Assembly (NCBI GenBank): GCA_958422185.1
Contig: CATZNW010000005.1
Location: forward strand, 1-64,000
DNA: 64,000 nucleotides
DNA from: an uncultured Clostridium sp.
GTDB taxonomy: Bacteria; Bacillota; Clostridia; Oscillospirales; Acutalibacteraceae
Reading direction: 5' to 3'
This document shows, in pieces, positions 1-8,404 of this stretch. Numbering within the stretch: the stretch's first letter is position 1; the number at the start of each line of letters is the position of its first letter. Below the pieces are notes generated by a model, which saw only the letters and a program-made list of their open reading frames with translations, did not search any database and was not told the origin of the DNA. Position numbers and translations under genes: made by a program.

Positions 1-1219
1 CTGTACTGCCTGCAGTCAGTTTACAAAGGAAAGAATCCTTTGAACCGCCGCCTAAAAGATAAAGCACACTGAACTTCCGGCGTGTGTTTTCCTCGATCTG
101 CGCCAGAGCGTACTTATATTTCATGGCAAGGCTTTCATAAACGGTTCTTATGATCTCACCGTCGCTTTGCAAAACGGCCTGCCCTGTTTCTTTGCAACGG
201 TCCATGATCTTCTGCGGCATATTTCCCGGAAGCGAAAAGGCAGGGTCATCCGTATCTATAAAGCCTGAAAACGGTTTTGCATTTTCGGCAAGGTGCTCCA
301 TATCCGCATAGGAATAGTGTTTGCCCTGTTCCCCGAAACTCTTTTTCAGCTGCTGTATGAGCCACAGCCCGCTTATATTTTTAAGATAATTTATTTTTCC
401 GTTCGCGCCGAGTTCGTTTGAAAGCTCATCTTCCATACTCTTTCGGGTCATTATAGGAACATCACATTCGCAGCCGATAAGCGACCATGTGCCGCAGGAT
501 AAAAACGCCGCGGTTTCATTTTCAGAGCACGGCATTGCACACACGGCGCACTGGGTGTCATGCCCCGCCGCCTTAATGATCTTTATGCCCTTATATGCGC
601 CGGCCGGCGTTGCGCTTTTAACAACGGGAGGCAGAATACTCTGCGGCATTCCCGTTAAGGCAAACACTTTTTTGTTCCAGTCTTTCCTTTTCAGATCCAG
701 CATCTGAGAAGTTGACGCAATAGTTTGCTCGGCGCTGACAGCGCCGCACAGTTCATATACTATAAGATCCGGAATAAAAAGAAATTTAGACGCGTTTTTA
801 TTTTCCTCCGCAGCCAACTGGAAAAGCGTATTTATATTCATGATCTGAATGCCCGTTTCAGAATAAAGATCATCCGGCGGCATTTTTTTAAAGATCTGCT
901 CCGGAATATTTTCCGTTCTTTTATCCCTGTAATTATAGGGGAGCGAGATCCGTTTGCCGCTGTCATCAAGAAGGCCGTAATCAACGCCCCAGGTATCAAA
1001 CGCCATGGAATCCGCGCCGCCGGAATCCATGGCAATATCTATGCCTTTTTTGATCTCTTGCATAAGATAATCCATATCCCAGCGAAGCGTGCCGTTTTCG
1101 GTAACGGGAATATTTTCAAACCTGTGTATCTCTCTGTAACGGATCCTGCCGCCTGAATATTCGGCAAGCACTGCGCGTCCGCTTGACGCGCCCAGGTCAA
1201 ATGCAAGAACAGTGCTCAT
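1..1219 (-). CDS. rhaB: rhamnulokinase, 3' end missing (off left edge)
   Basis: FGGY-family carbohydrate kinase that phosphorylates L-rhamnulose (or a close ketose) at O1 in the cytoplasm. About 406 residues are visible of a family length near 470-490; the C-terminus lies outside the window. The N-terminus shows the sugar-kinase phosphate-1 loop (AFDLGASSGRAV), then WDMDYL, DTWGVDYGLLD, and further on AAGHDTQCAV and FLSCGTWSLIG, all typical of RhaB. The C-terminal LYLLGGGSKD ATP-site motif is just inside the edge. Start ATG at 1219 is preceded by GGAGGTG. It follows the aldolase by 15 bases and is surely co-transcribed with it. The exact sugar (rhamnulose against fuculose) is inferred from RhaB-like motifs and the aldolase neighbour. 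Confidence 0.9.
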   Translation of the reverse strand, partial: MSTVLAFDLGASSGRAVLAEYSGGRIRYREIHRFENIPVTENGTLRWDMDYLMQEIKKGIDIAMDSGGADSMAFDTWGVDYGLLDDSGKRISLPYNYRDKRTENIPEQIFKKMPPDDLYSETGIQIMNINTLFQLAAEENKNASKFLFIPDLIVYELCGAVSAEQTIASTSQMLDLKRKDWNKKVFALTGMPQSILPPVVKSATPAGAYKGIKIIKAAGHDTQCAVCAMPCSENETAAFLSCGTWSLIGCECDVPIMTRKSMEDELSNELGANGKINYLKNISGLWLIQQLKKSFGEQGKHYSYADMEHLAENAKPFSGFIDTDDPAFSLPGNMPQKIMDRCKETGQAVLQSDGEIIRTVYESLAMKYKYALAQIEENTRRKFSVLYLLGGGSKDSFLCKLTAGST

Positions 1220-1234
1220 CAAAACACCTCCGGA

Positions 1235-1948
1235 TCACTGATCTTCATCTGCATGAAGCATTTTATCTTCAGGATTAAACACCTTATATCCAGGATGACG
1301 GCCGGTCACCCTATAAAAACCCCTCAGATCTATAAGTTTCTGAATATTATCCCTGCTGATATCATGGCTGCCGCCGAGAATGACCGCATTGATCGTAATC
1401 TTGGCCCAGAGTTCAAGACTTTCCATCCTGTAAAACGCGGTTATAACATCACTTCCGACCGCAAGAGCGCCGTGATTTTCAAGCAGCATGACATCATGCT
1501 CTTCAAGATAAGGCTCAATAGCATCCGGCACCTCTGTTGTGGACGGAGTTCCGTAAGGCGTAAGCGGGACGCTGCCTATAACGGAAACGTCTTCTATCAT
1601 ATTATACATATCCATAGCCTTGTGCGCGACGGCGAATCCCGTTGCTCCCGGCGGATGAGCATGAATAACGCTGAAAACATCCTCTCGTTTATCATAACAG
1701 CGCAGATGCATTTTGATCTCACTGGACGGACGAAGCCCGGGCGCCGCCTCCAGCACATTTCCGTCTTTATCGATATGTATAAGCTTATCCGGAGTAATAA
1801 ATGATTTGCTCATGCCCGTGGGGGTGGCAAGAATAGTACCGTCGTCCAGCTTGGCGCTGACATTTCCGTCATTTGCGGCCACCCAGCCGAGCTGCCACAT
1901 TTTATGACATACGTCACATATCTGGTCCTTGATCTCATCCATATTCAT
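1235..1948 (-). CDS. class II aldolase (rhamnulose-1-P / fuculose-1-P aldolase type)
   Basis: Zn-dependent class II aldolase/adducin-family enzyme of 237 residues. It should cleave a 1-phosphorylated deoxy-ketose to dihydroxyacetone phosphate and lactaldehyde. Visible family motifs are NDGNVSAK near residue 26, the catalytic region PSSE near 75, the metal-binding HAHPP near 96-100 and the third metal ligand in LLENHGA near 157. The length fits FucA-type enzymes (about 215-240) better than the longer E. coli RhaD (about 274), but the adjacent rhamnulokinase argues for L-rhamnulose-1-phosphate. No isomerase or mutarotase gene is in the window. It is the first gene of a minus-strand operon with rhaB and is divergent from the AraC regulator. 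Confidence 0.85.
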   Translation of the reverse strand: MNMDEIKDQICDVCHKMWQLGWVAANDGNVSAKLDDGTILATPTGMSKSFITPDKLIHIDKDGNVLEAAPGLRPSSEIKMHLRCYDKREDVFSVIHAHPPGATGFAVAHKAMDMYNMIEDVSVIGSVPLTPYGTPSTTEVPDAIEPYLEEHDVMLLENHGALAVGSDVITAFYRMESLELWAKITINAVILGGSHDISRDNIQKLIDLRGFYRVTGRHPGYKVFNPEDKMLHADEDQ

Positions 1949-1997
1949 ATTTATCCGTCTCCTTTTAAATAAAATGTCCCTACTTTGTATTATACTG

Positions 1998-2027
1998 TTG
2001 ATACATTACGCTTTCTTGGTGTATAAT
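1998..2027 (+). promoter_or_regulatory. promoter of the AraC-type regulator gene
   Basis: TTGATA at 1998-2003 and TATAAT at 2022-2027 are separated by 18 bases, upstream of the regulator. On the other strand a TATAAT (1989-1994 complement) could serve the divergent aldolase-rhaB operon, with a poor -35. The overlap of the two promoters would allow one regulator to control both directions. Confidence 0.6.
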
Positions 2028-2071
2028 GTGATATATTAGTACAATATTCACTTTTGAGGTGTGACGCATCT

Positions 2072-2938
2072 ATGAGATATTCCGATTTTCAGGAAAAATC
2101 AACGCGGGGAACATTCGGGTTTCCGATACAGCTCTATTATGTTGACCGCAACCACCCGCAGTATGAAATGCCGCTTCACTGGCATATGGAATGCGAACTA
2201 ATACTTGTGCTTAAAGGAATATTTAATCTTTATGTAAACGGAAGATCCATAAAACTGAACGAGGGGCAGAGCGCTTTTATACCGGGCGAGTTTATCCACG
2301 GCGGAATACCGGAAAACTGCGTTTATGAATGTGTTGTTTTTCAGATGGAAAACTTTCTGGATTCAAGCGCAAAATGCCTTGAAGAATACCGAGGCATATA
2401 TGAAAACGGCCTGATTAGCGAGATGATATTTGAGCAAGGCAGTATAAACGGAACGCTTGCAGACAGCATTTTTGAATCAATGGAAACAGAGAGCGCGGGT
2501 TATGTTTTTAAAACCACCGGCCTATTATGGCAGCTAACGGGAAACATTATTGAAGCATGCGAAAAAACAGCCGCCAGAATCAATACGGACAGGATCTACA
2601 AACAAAACACAAGGATAAAAAGAGTGCTCGCAAAAATAAGGAACGATTACGCAAAGCCCATAAAGCTTGAGGATCTTGCGCGCGTTGCCGGGCTGAATCC
2701 GCAGTATCTTTGCAAGGCATTCAAGCAGGTAACAGGCAAAACGCCAATAGATTATCTGAATTATTACCGAATAGAATGTGCAGGAGAAATGCTCTGCTTT
2801 GAGTATATGACGGTTACGGAGATTGCGCTCCAGTGCGGTTTCGGCGATCTGAGTTATTTTAACCGCCTTTTTAAAAGACAAAAGCATATGTCCCCCACCG
2901 AATACAGAAAAATGCACACCGGTCTGCGGACAAAATAA
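2072..2938 (+). CDS. AraC family transcriptional regulator with N-terminal cupin
   Basis: Sugar-responsive regulator of 288 residues. The N-terminal half is an AraC-binding cupin (LHWHMECELILVLKG, then GQSAFIPGEFIHGG). The C-terminal 100 residues carry two helix-turn-helix units: LEDLARVAGLNPQYLCKAFK and the family signature TEIALQCGFGDLSYFNRLFK ending in SPTEYRK. I place the start at ATG 2072 because GAGGTG lies ten bases upstream; a TTG 18 bases earlier is less likely. Divergent orientation and a shared promoter region make it the probable activator of the aldolase-rhaB operon. The inducer (rhamnose, fucose or a derivative) is inferred only. Confidence 0.9.
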   Translation: MRYSDFQEKSTRGTFGFPIQLYYVDRNHPQYEMPLHWHMECELILVLKGIFNLYVNGRSIKLNEGQSAFIPGEFIHGGIPENCVYECVVFQMENFLDSSAKCLEEYRGIYENGLISEMIFEQGSINGTLADSIFESMETESAGYVFKTTGLLWQLTGNIIEACEKTAARINTDRIYKQNTRIKRVLAKIRNDYAKPIKLEDLARVAGLNPQYLCKAFKQVTGKTPIDYLNYYRIECAGEMLCFEYMTVTEIALQCGFGDLSYFNRLFKRQKHMSPTEYRKMHTGLRTK

Positions 2939-2959
2939 TTACCAAAAGGAAATCAGACT

Positions 2960-3526
2960 ATGGAAAATGACGAACTTGCCAACGCATTAAAACACAAAAG
3001 AGAGATACTCTTTTCAAAAAACGGGGACCTGCTGCGCGACCTTGACTGGAAGCTCACTGAGTGTGACAGGCGAATTGCAATACGATGGGCATTAGACGGC
3101 GCAAAGGAGTGTGAAAAACGGCTTTTTGAAAAATATCCGTTTGACGATACGGCGGCGCAGGCAATAAAAGAGGCGGAAAAATGGGCGCGCGGTAAAATAA
3201 AAATGCCGCAGGCAAAACCGGCGATACTTAAATGCCACGCACGGGCAAAAGAGCCGTGGGCAGATAGCGAGGGGCGCGCGCTGTTCCACGCTGTCGGTCA
3301 GGCCTGCTCAGCAGTCCATACACAGCGCCATGCAATCGGACTTGCGGTATACGAACTAACGGCCGTCGCAAGAAGATATGATCTTAAAACGTGCGAAAAA
3401 CAGATCTGTTCAAAAATAAGCGAATACGAAAAAAGACTGGAACGGCTGAAAAAAGACCGTAACGCACTGAACGGGCAATGGGCGGATTTCATAAAGAGAC
3501 CGGTAAAGAAAAAAGGCGATTTCTAA
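2960..3526 (+). CDS. Imm-5-like putative immunity protein
   Basis: Soluble helical protein of 188 residues resembling the 'putative immunity protein' (Imm-5-like) family. The family-type stretches are CDRRIAIRWALDGAKEC near residue 34, a W-A-R-G motif near 75 (EKWARGKIKM), ALFHAVGQACSAVHTQRHAIG near 110 and a basic, charged C-terminal helix. Proteins of this family are named for association with polymorphic toxins, but proof of immunity function is scarce and no toxin gene sits here. It begins 21 bases after the AraC gene, with an AAAGGAAA-type ribosome site, and could be co-transcribed with it. Role unknown; family assignment from recall of conserved motifs. Confidence 0.6.
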   Translation: MENDELANALKHKREILFSKNGDLLRDLDWKLTECDRRIAIRWALDGAKECEKRLFEKYPFDDTAAQAIKEAEKWARGKIKMPQAKPAILKCHARAKEPWADSEGRALFHAVGQACSAVHTQRHAIGLAVYELTAVARRYDLKTCEKQICSKISEYEKRLERLKKDRNALNGQWADFIKRPVKKKGDF

Positions 3527-3553
3527 CAATATTGTAATATACTATCCGCCGGC

Positions 3554-3582
3554 TTGAACGATACGCTTTTATTTGATAAAAT
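3554..3582 (+). promoter_or_regulatory. promoter of the Bce-type module
   Basis: TTGAAC at 3554-3559 and TAAAAT at 3577-3582 with a 17-base spacer, 30 bases before the response-regulator start. The promoter is bracketed by the dyad CCGGCT...AGCCGG (3549-3592 region), which may be an operator or a transcript hairpin. Confidence 0.55.
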
Positions 3583-3612
3583 AAGAGCCGGAAAGGCTGT
3601 GGACAGTAAATT

Positions 3613-4284
3613 ATGTATAAAATCTTTATAATTGAGGATGACGAAGGAATAGCCTGCGCAATAAAAAAAGAAGCCGAAAGCTGGGGCTTTACGGCGAAAC
3701 CCGCAGGCGATTTTTCAAATATTTTAAGTGAGTTTTCGGAATATTCCCCTCAGCTCGTTCTGCTTGATATATCCCTGCCGTTTTATAACGGCTATTACTG
3801 GTGCGAGAAGATACGCGCCGTATCCAGCGTGCCGATCATATTCATATCCTCCGCCGCGGACAATATGAATATGGTTATGGCTATGAATATGGGGGCTGAT
3901 GATTTTATTGCCAAGCCCTTTGATATAAATGTGCTTATTGCAAAAATAAACGCGCTTTTGCGAAGAGCATATGATTTTGCGCCTTCCTCCCCTATTCTTG
4001 AGCACAGGGGCGCACTGCTTGACACCGGCAGGGGCATACTTGAATACAACGGTGAAACGGTTGAGCTGAGCAAAAACGAATACAGGATCCTGCTTGAACT
4101 TATGCGGAACAAGGGCAGGGCGGTAAGCCGAGAAAAACTGATGCAGAGCCTTTGGCAGACAGACAGTTTTATTGATGACAACACGCTTACCGTAAACATA
4201 AACCGCCTGCGCAGGAAGCTGGACTCGGCAGGGCTGCAAAATTTTATCAAAACAAAATTTTCCGTAGGCTATATCATTGAATAG
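3613..4284 (+). CDS. response regulator, BceR-type (OmpR family)
   Basis: Two-component response regulator of 223 residues. The receiver domain has the acidic pair E8-D9-D10, phospho-acceptor D52 in LVLLDISLP and the conserved lysine in DDFIAKPF near residue 101. A winged-helix DNA-binding domain follows (LSKNEYRILLELM, VSREKLMQSLW, VDDNTLTVNI-like NINRLRRKL, ending in a KTKFSVGYI loop). The histidine kinase gene begins nine bases downstream and an ABC exporter pair follows. That order (RR, HK, ATPase, large permease) is the BceRSAB arrangement that senses and confers resistance to cell-wall-active peptides such as bacitracin. Target genes are inferred to be the downstream transporter. Confidence 0.9.
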   Translation: MYKIFIIEDDEGIACAIKKEAESWGFTAKPAGDFSNILSEFSEYSPQLVLLDISLPFYNGYYWCEKIRAVSSVPIIFISSAADNMNMVMAMNMGADDFIAKPFDINVLIAKINALLRRAYDFAPSSPILEHRGALLDTGRGILEYNGETVELSKNEYRILLELMRNKGRAVSREKLMQSLWQTDSFIDDNTLTVNINRLRRKLDSAGLQNFIKTKFSVGYIIE

Positions 4285-4293
4285 GGTGATAGA

Positions 4294-5280
4294 TTGAGAT
4301 TCTTCTTAACTTATTTAAAAAAGCGCAGAGTGCTGATCCTGACTTTACTTTTGTTCTGCCTGATCTTTCTGTGTGCTTTTGCTTTATATCATCTGCCTGT
4401 GGGGGCGGTTCTGTACCCCGCTCTGGTGTGTCTGTGCACAGGCGCGGTGATAGCGGCTATAGATATTTCAAAGGCTAAGCGCAAACACGAAACGCTGTGT
4501 GAGATAGAAAAAATGCGCGCCGAACTGATAGACGGCCTTCCGGAACGGATTACACAGGACGACGAGGATTACCAGAATATTATAGAAAACCTGAGGCGGG
4601 AGATCCGGACTAACGAAGAGGCGTTCAACGGCAGATTCGGCGATATGGTTGAATACTACACAGTTTGGGCGCACCAGATAAAAACGCCGATAGCGTCTAT
4701 GCGTCTTACTTTGCAGGGCGAGGATTCGCCGCTTTCACGAACGATAAGCGACGATCTTTTCAAGATAGAGCAGTATGTTGAAATGGTGCTGTGCTATCTG
4801 CGTCTGGACAGTGACAGCACGGATTACGTTATAGCGAAATACGATCTGGACAAAATACTGAAACAGGCCTTTCGCCGTTTTTCAGGCCAGTTTATCTCTA
4901 AAAAACTGAAACTGAATTATGCAGAGACGGAATTCACGGTGCTGACGGACGAAAAGTGGATCTTATTCGTGATAGAACAAATACTTTCAAATGCCGTTAA
5001 ATACACGCCGACAGGCGGCGGGATCCGCGTTTTTATGGAAACGCCGGGCATACTGTGCATTCAAGACAGCGGCATAGGCATAGCGCCAGAAGATCTGCCG
5101 AGGATATTCGAACGCGGATACACGGGCCTTAACGGCAGAACGGATAAAAAAGCGAGCGGATTGGGTCTTTATCTTTGCAGGCGGATATGCGATAGTCTGA
5201 ATCACCGCATATGGGCCGAATCGGACCAGGGAACAGTAATTTATTTAGATTTAAGAAGCAGAAAACTTGAAACGGAATAG
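4294..5280 (+). CDS. intramembrane-sensing histidine kinase, BceS-type
   Basis: Sensor kinase of 328 residues. Two transmembrane helices (about residues 12-32 and 36-54) are joined by an almost absent extracellular loop, the hallmark of Bce-type kinases that sense through their partner transporter. The dimerisation helix has the phospho-accepting His127 in VWAHQIKTPIASMR. The ATPase domain shows the N box (EQILSNAVKYTP), G1 (IQDSGIGIAPED), F box (RIFERGYTG) and G2 (SGLGLYL). The start codon appears to be TTG at 4294 preceded by GGGTGAT. It follows the regulator by nine bases. Confidence 0.9.
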   Translation: MRFFLTYLKKRRVLILTLLLFCLIFLCAFALYHLPVGAVLYPALVCLCTGAVIAAIDISKAKRKHETLCEIEKMRAELIDGLPERITQDDEDYQNIIENLRREIRTNEEAFNGRFGDMVEYYTVWAHQIKTPIASMRLTLQGEDSPLSRTISDDLFKIEQYVEMVLCYLRLDSDSTDYVIAKYDLDKILKQAFRRFSGQFISKKLKLNYAETEFTVLTDEKWILFVIEQILSNAVKYTPTGGGIRVFMETPGILCIQDSGIGIAPEDLPRIFERGYTGLNGRTDKKASGLGLYLCRRICDSLNHRIWAESDQGTVIYLDLRSRKLETE

Positions 5281-5292
5281 CATTTATTTCAA

Positions 5293-5380
5293 CTTCTTAC
5301 GGCACCGTAAGAAGTGGGCGGGGAAATGTAAGCACATTCGATGGCTTGCGTTTCCCCTTCCTGCTATAATTGACAGCAGG
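5293..5380 (+). promoter_or_regulatory. structured leader with three consecutive hairpins before the ABC ATPase gene
   Basis: Three inverted repeats lie one after another: a perfect 10-bp stem (CTTCTTACGG / CCGTAAGAAG, 5293-5314, two-base loop), GGGGAAA / TTTCCCC (5320-5326 and 5351-5357), and CCTGCT / AGCAGG (5360-5365 and 5375-5380). The last one abuts the AAAGGAGAG ribosome site of the ATPase gene. A TATAAT at 5365-5370 sits in the last loop. The region could be a BceR operator/promoter, an mRNA processing or stability element, or both. Confidence 0.5.
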
Positions 5381-5395
5381 AAAGGAGAGATACGA

Positions 5396-6160
5396 ATGAG
5401 TATTCTTGAAGTAAAACAGATCAAAAAGATATATCAGACCCGTTTCGGGGGAAACCAGGTAACGGCGCTGCGTAATGTTTCGTTCAGCGTTGAGCAGGGC
5501 GAATATGTTGCGGTAATGGGTGAATCCGGTTCCGGAAAGACCACCCTTTTAAACATTCTTGCCGCGCTTGACAAACCAACCTCCGGCACGGTCAAAATTG
5601 CCGGCGAAGATATTTCAGCAATCAAAGAAAAGAATATTGCCGCTTTCAGGAGGCAGAACATTGGCTTTGTTTTCCAGGATTTTAGCCTGCTGGATACTTT
5701 TTCGGTTGAAGACAATATTTATCTTCCGCTGGTGCTTGCGGGAATGAAATATGAAGAGATGCACCGCCTGCTGCCGCCGATAGCCGCGCAGCTCGGAATT
5801 ACGGATATATTAAAAAAATATCCCTATGAGATCTCCGGAGGTCAGAAACAGAGGGCGGCAGTTGCCAGGGCCGTCATAACGAATCCCAAACTGATACTTG
5901 CGGACGAACCCACGGGCGCGCTTGATTCAAAGGCAACGGATGAACTGTTAAAACTGTTTGAAGAAATTAACGCCGCCGGACACACGATCGTTATGGTAAC
6001 GCATTCCGTTAAAGCGGCAAGCCACGCCGGCAGAGTTCTTTTTATTAAGGACGGGGAGGTATTTCACCAAATTTACCGCGGAGGGTGCACGGACGAACAG
6101 CTTTATCAGCGCATTTCGGATACGCTTACCATGCTTGCAACAGGCGGTGATGCCGTATGA
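5396..6160 (+). CDS. ABC transporter ATPase, BceA-type
   Basis: Cytoplasmic ATPase of 254 residues of the MacB/LolD/BceA branch. Walker A is GESGSGKT at residues 42-49, Q-loop FVFQDFSLLD near 93, signature SGGQKQR near 147, Walker B LILADEPTGALD near 165 and switch His in VMVTHS near 201. I start it at ATG 5396 because AAAGGAGAG precedes it by nine bases; the open frame continues upstream but that part overlaps the kinase end and the hairpin leader and does not resemble protein. It pairs with the downstream permease, whose start overlaps its stop by four bases (ATGA). Confidence 0.92.
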   Translation: MSILEVKQIKKIYQTRFGGNQVTALRNVSFSVEQGEYVAVMGESGSGKTTLLNILAALDKPTSGTVKIAGEDISAIKEKNIAAFRRQNIGFVFQDFSLLDTFSVEDNIYLPLVLAGMKYEEMHRLLPPIAAQLGITDILKKYPYEISGGQKQRAAVARAVITNPKLILADEPTGALDSKATDELLKLFEEINAAGHTIVMVTHSVKAASHAGRVLFIKDGEVFHQIYRGGCTDEQLYQRISDTLTMLATGGDAV

Positions 6161-8184
6161 AAAAAGCGTTTTACCTACGCCTTGCTTGGGACGGCATGAA
6201 AAAGAATAAAAAGCTGTACCTGCCGTATATCCTGACCTGCGCCGGAATGACAGCCATGTTTTACATTGTGGCGTTTTTGAGCAAAGACGAATCTATGCTT
6301 GCGGTCAGCGGCGGAAACGTGATACAGGGAATACTTGTTTTCGGCACATATGTGCTTGGCATATTTTCACTTTTAATACTTTTTTACACGAATTCGTTTT
6401 TGATACGCAGAAGAAAAAAGGAATTCGGTCTATACAATATCTTAGGAATGGATAAAATAAATCTTTCCAGAGTTTTGTTTTGGGAAAACGCCGTTATCTT
6501 CTGCATATCTACGGCATCGGGGCTTCTGTGCGGGCTGCTGTTTTCAAAATTCGCTCAACTTTTAATGGTAAACATTTTAACCGCCGACGCAGACTTTAAA
6601 CTCGGCGTATCGCCCGAATCCATAGGGCTGACTGTATTGTGGTTTGCCGCTATCTTTACTTTGATACTTATCAACGCCCTAAGGCAGATTCATATGACAA
6701 ACCCGGTCGATCTGCTCAAAAGCGAGAACACCGGCGAAAAGCCGCCGAAAGCAAACTGGGCGATCGCCGTACTCGGCGCGCTGATACTAGCCGGGGCATA
6801 TGTTATTGCCGTTACCATTACGGATCCCACGGCGGCGATATTGCTGTATTTTGTTGCGGTGATCATGGTTATCATAGCAACATATATGCTGTTTATCTCC
6901 GGCTCCGTTGCCCTGTGCAAGGCGCTGCAGAAAAACAAGCATTATTATTACAAAACAAATCATTTTATATCCGTTTCCACAATGGCGTACAGAATGAAAA
7001 GGAACGGCGCGGGGCTTGCCTCCATATGCATACTCAGCACAATGGTGCTTGTTATGATCTCCTGCACGGTATGCCTGTATACCGGCATGGAAGACAGCCT
7101 GCGCACACGCTATCCGAGGGATCTTGTGATAGACATTCACGCTGCGGAGGACGGCAGCATAGATGAAAGCATCATAAACAGCACAAACGATGTGTTTGAA
7201 AAAACGGCAAAAGAAAGCGGAGCGGATCCGCTTAATAAGATTAGTTACCGTATTTCTGATTTTTCAGCTAACGTCAGCGGCAATGATTTTCAGATAATTA
7301 CAAACAACACTTATTACAGCAGCGCATACAATGTTCTGATCGTACCTATTGAGGATTACAACCGCCTGATGGGCAAGAATGAAACGCTTGGGAAAAATGA
7401 AGCGATAGCCTATACAACAAAGCTTTCGGATTATGACGAAAGCACGGTCAATATAAACGGCACGGGCGAACTTAAGATAACAAAATATGTTGATGATTAC
7501 ATCGGCTACGGGATCGACACCAGTTCTGTAAACGACAGTATTTATCTTTTTGTGCCGGATTATGATGAATATATTGCCCGGTTTGACAATATAACAGAGC
7601 CGAACGGCAGCAAAGTTGTGAGTTCGCACTATATCATAGGTTCTGATTTTAACTGCGAAACAGACGAGTTATCCGCCCTGACTGAACAGTTTCAAGAAAA
7701 TATTAACAGGAACGCCACACTCTCAGCGTCAGAATGCCCAATTACAATAGACAGCATTGCCGGCAGCCTGGAGATGTTTTTAGGGCTTTACGGCGGACTT
7801 TTCTTCCTTGGCATACTGCTCGGAATAGTATTTATCTTCGCAGCGATACTGATCATGTACTACAAACAGATCTCAGAAGGGTATGAGGACCGCTCCCGCT
7901 TTGACATTATGAAGAAAGTCGGCATGACGGAAAAAGAGATCAAAAAGAGCATCAATTCACAGGTGCTTACGGTATTTTTTGCGCCGCTTATCATGGCGGG
8001 GATCCACCTGGCTTTCAACTTCCCGCTTATTAACAGAACGATAACCCTGCTCGGTTTCACAAACCCTGCCCTGCTCATAGGAACGACTGTTGCATGTTTT
8101 CTGGTGTTTGCAGTTCTTTATGTAATTGTGTACCGCATTACATCAAGATCATATTACACTATCATTAGCAGCGCGAACCGGTGA
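6157..8184 (+). CDS. ABC transporter permease, BceB-type (FtsX family)
   Basis: Integral membrane protein of 675 residues, close to the usual length of BceB permeases. Ten transmembrane helices can be counted: one at the N-terminus, two to four in the first 180 residues around an FtsX domain (EFGLYNILGMDKINL), a middle group to about residue 310, then a roughly 210-residue extracellular domain (about 320-535), and three C-terminal helices after a second FtsX-like segment (RFDIMKKVGMTEKEI). The large outer domain is the peptide-sensing part in Bce systems. It ends the operon, with a terminator 60 bases downstream. The bound antimicrobial cannot be read from sequence. Confidence 0.92.
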   Translation: MKKAFYLRLAWDGMKKNKKLYLPYILTCAGMTAMFYIVAFLSKDESMLAVSGGNVIQGILVFGTYVLGIFSLLILFYTNSFLIRRRKKEFGLYNILGMDKINLSRVLFWENAVIFCISTASGLLCGLLFSKFAQLLMVNILTADADFKLGVSPESIGLTVLWFAAIFTLILINALRQIHMTNPVDLLKSENTGEKPPKANWAIAVLGALILAGAYVIAVTITDPTAAILLYFVAVIMVIIATYMLFISGSVALCKALQKNKHYYYKTNHFISVSTMAYRMKRNGAGLASICILSTMVLVMISCTVCLYTGMEDSLRTRYPRDLVIDIHAAEDGSIDESIINSTNDVFEKTAKESGADPLNKISYRISDFSANVSGNDFQIITNNTYYSSAYNVLIVPIEDYNRLMGKNETLGKNEAIAYTTKLSDYDESTVNINGTGELKITKYVDDYIGYGIDTSSVNDSIYLFVPDYDEYIARFDNITEPNGSKVVSSHYIIGSDFNCETDELSALTEQFQENINRNATLSASECPITIDSIAGSLEMFLGLYGGLFFLGILLGIVFIFAAILIMYYKQISEGYEDRSRFDIMKKVGMTEKEIKKSINSQVLTVFFAPLIMAGIHLAFNFPLINRTITLLGFTNPALLIGTTVACFLVFAVLYVIVYRITSRSYYTIISSANR

Positions 8185-8245
8185 GTTTTACCGGCAGACA
8201 GGCAAATATATGTTTAAACGCACGACGATACCTCTACGCTGCACT

Positions 8246-8277
8246 AAAAAAGGTCTTGCAAACGCAGGACCTTTTTT
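8246..8277 (+). terminator. intrinsic terminator after the Bce-type module
   Basis: Stem GGTCTTGC / GCAGGACC (one G-U pair) with loop AAAC, flanked by A6 upstream and T6 downstream. It follows the permease stop by about 60 bases. Confidence 0.85.
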
Positions 8278-8345
8278 AACCGAAAGCCGGGGCGCTTCCT
8301 CCCGAACACCTGCGCCGCTTTGCGGCTGACTGTTCGGAAACTCGT

Positions 8346-8363
8346 CCGCAAGTTCAAATCTTG
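8346..8363 (+). repeat. inverted copy of the tRNA-Pro T-arm (possible tRNA relic)
   Basis: These 18 bases (CCGCAAGTTCAAATCTTG) exactly match the T-arm region of the tRNA-Pro gene at 8417-8434, but on the opposite strand. Upstream of the match, GTTCGGAAAC on the plus strand also resembles the anticodon-loop part of the tRNA. It may be the remnant of a second tRNA gene or of a recombination at the tRNA 3' end. No integrase gene is nearby. Confidence 0.45.
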
Positions 8364-8370
8364 ATTAATG

Positions 8371-8402
8371 AAAAACAGGGTACCTGACGGCACCCTGTTT
8401 TC
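8371..8402 (-). terminator. terminator of the tRNA-Pro transcript
   Basis: On the minus strand AACAGGGTGCC and GGTACCCTGTT form a stem followed by a T-run. It lies two bases past the encoded CCA of the tRNA. On the plus strand the hairpin is also flanked by TTTT, so it may work in both directions. Confidence 0.7.
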
Positions 8403-8404
8403 CA

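Noticed and set aside
489..1156. Plus-strand open frames opposite the left-edge gene
   Set aside because: They are shadows of the minus-strand rhamnulokinase, which shows clear kinase motifs through the region and simply lacks a stop inside the window.
5267..5395. N-terminal extension of the ABC ATPase
   Set aside because: The extension overlaps the kinase end and three hairpins, and the AAAGGAGAG site lies directly before ATG 5396.
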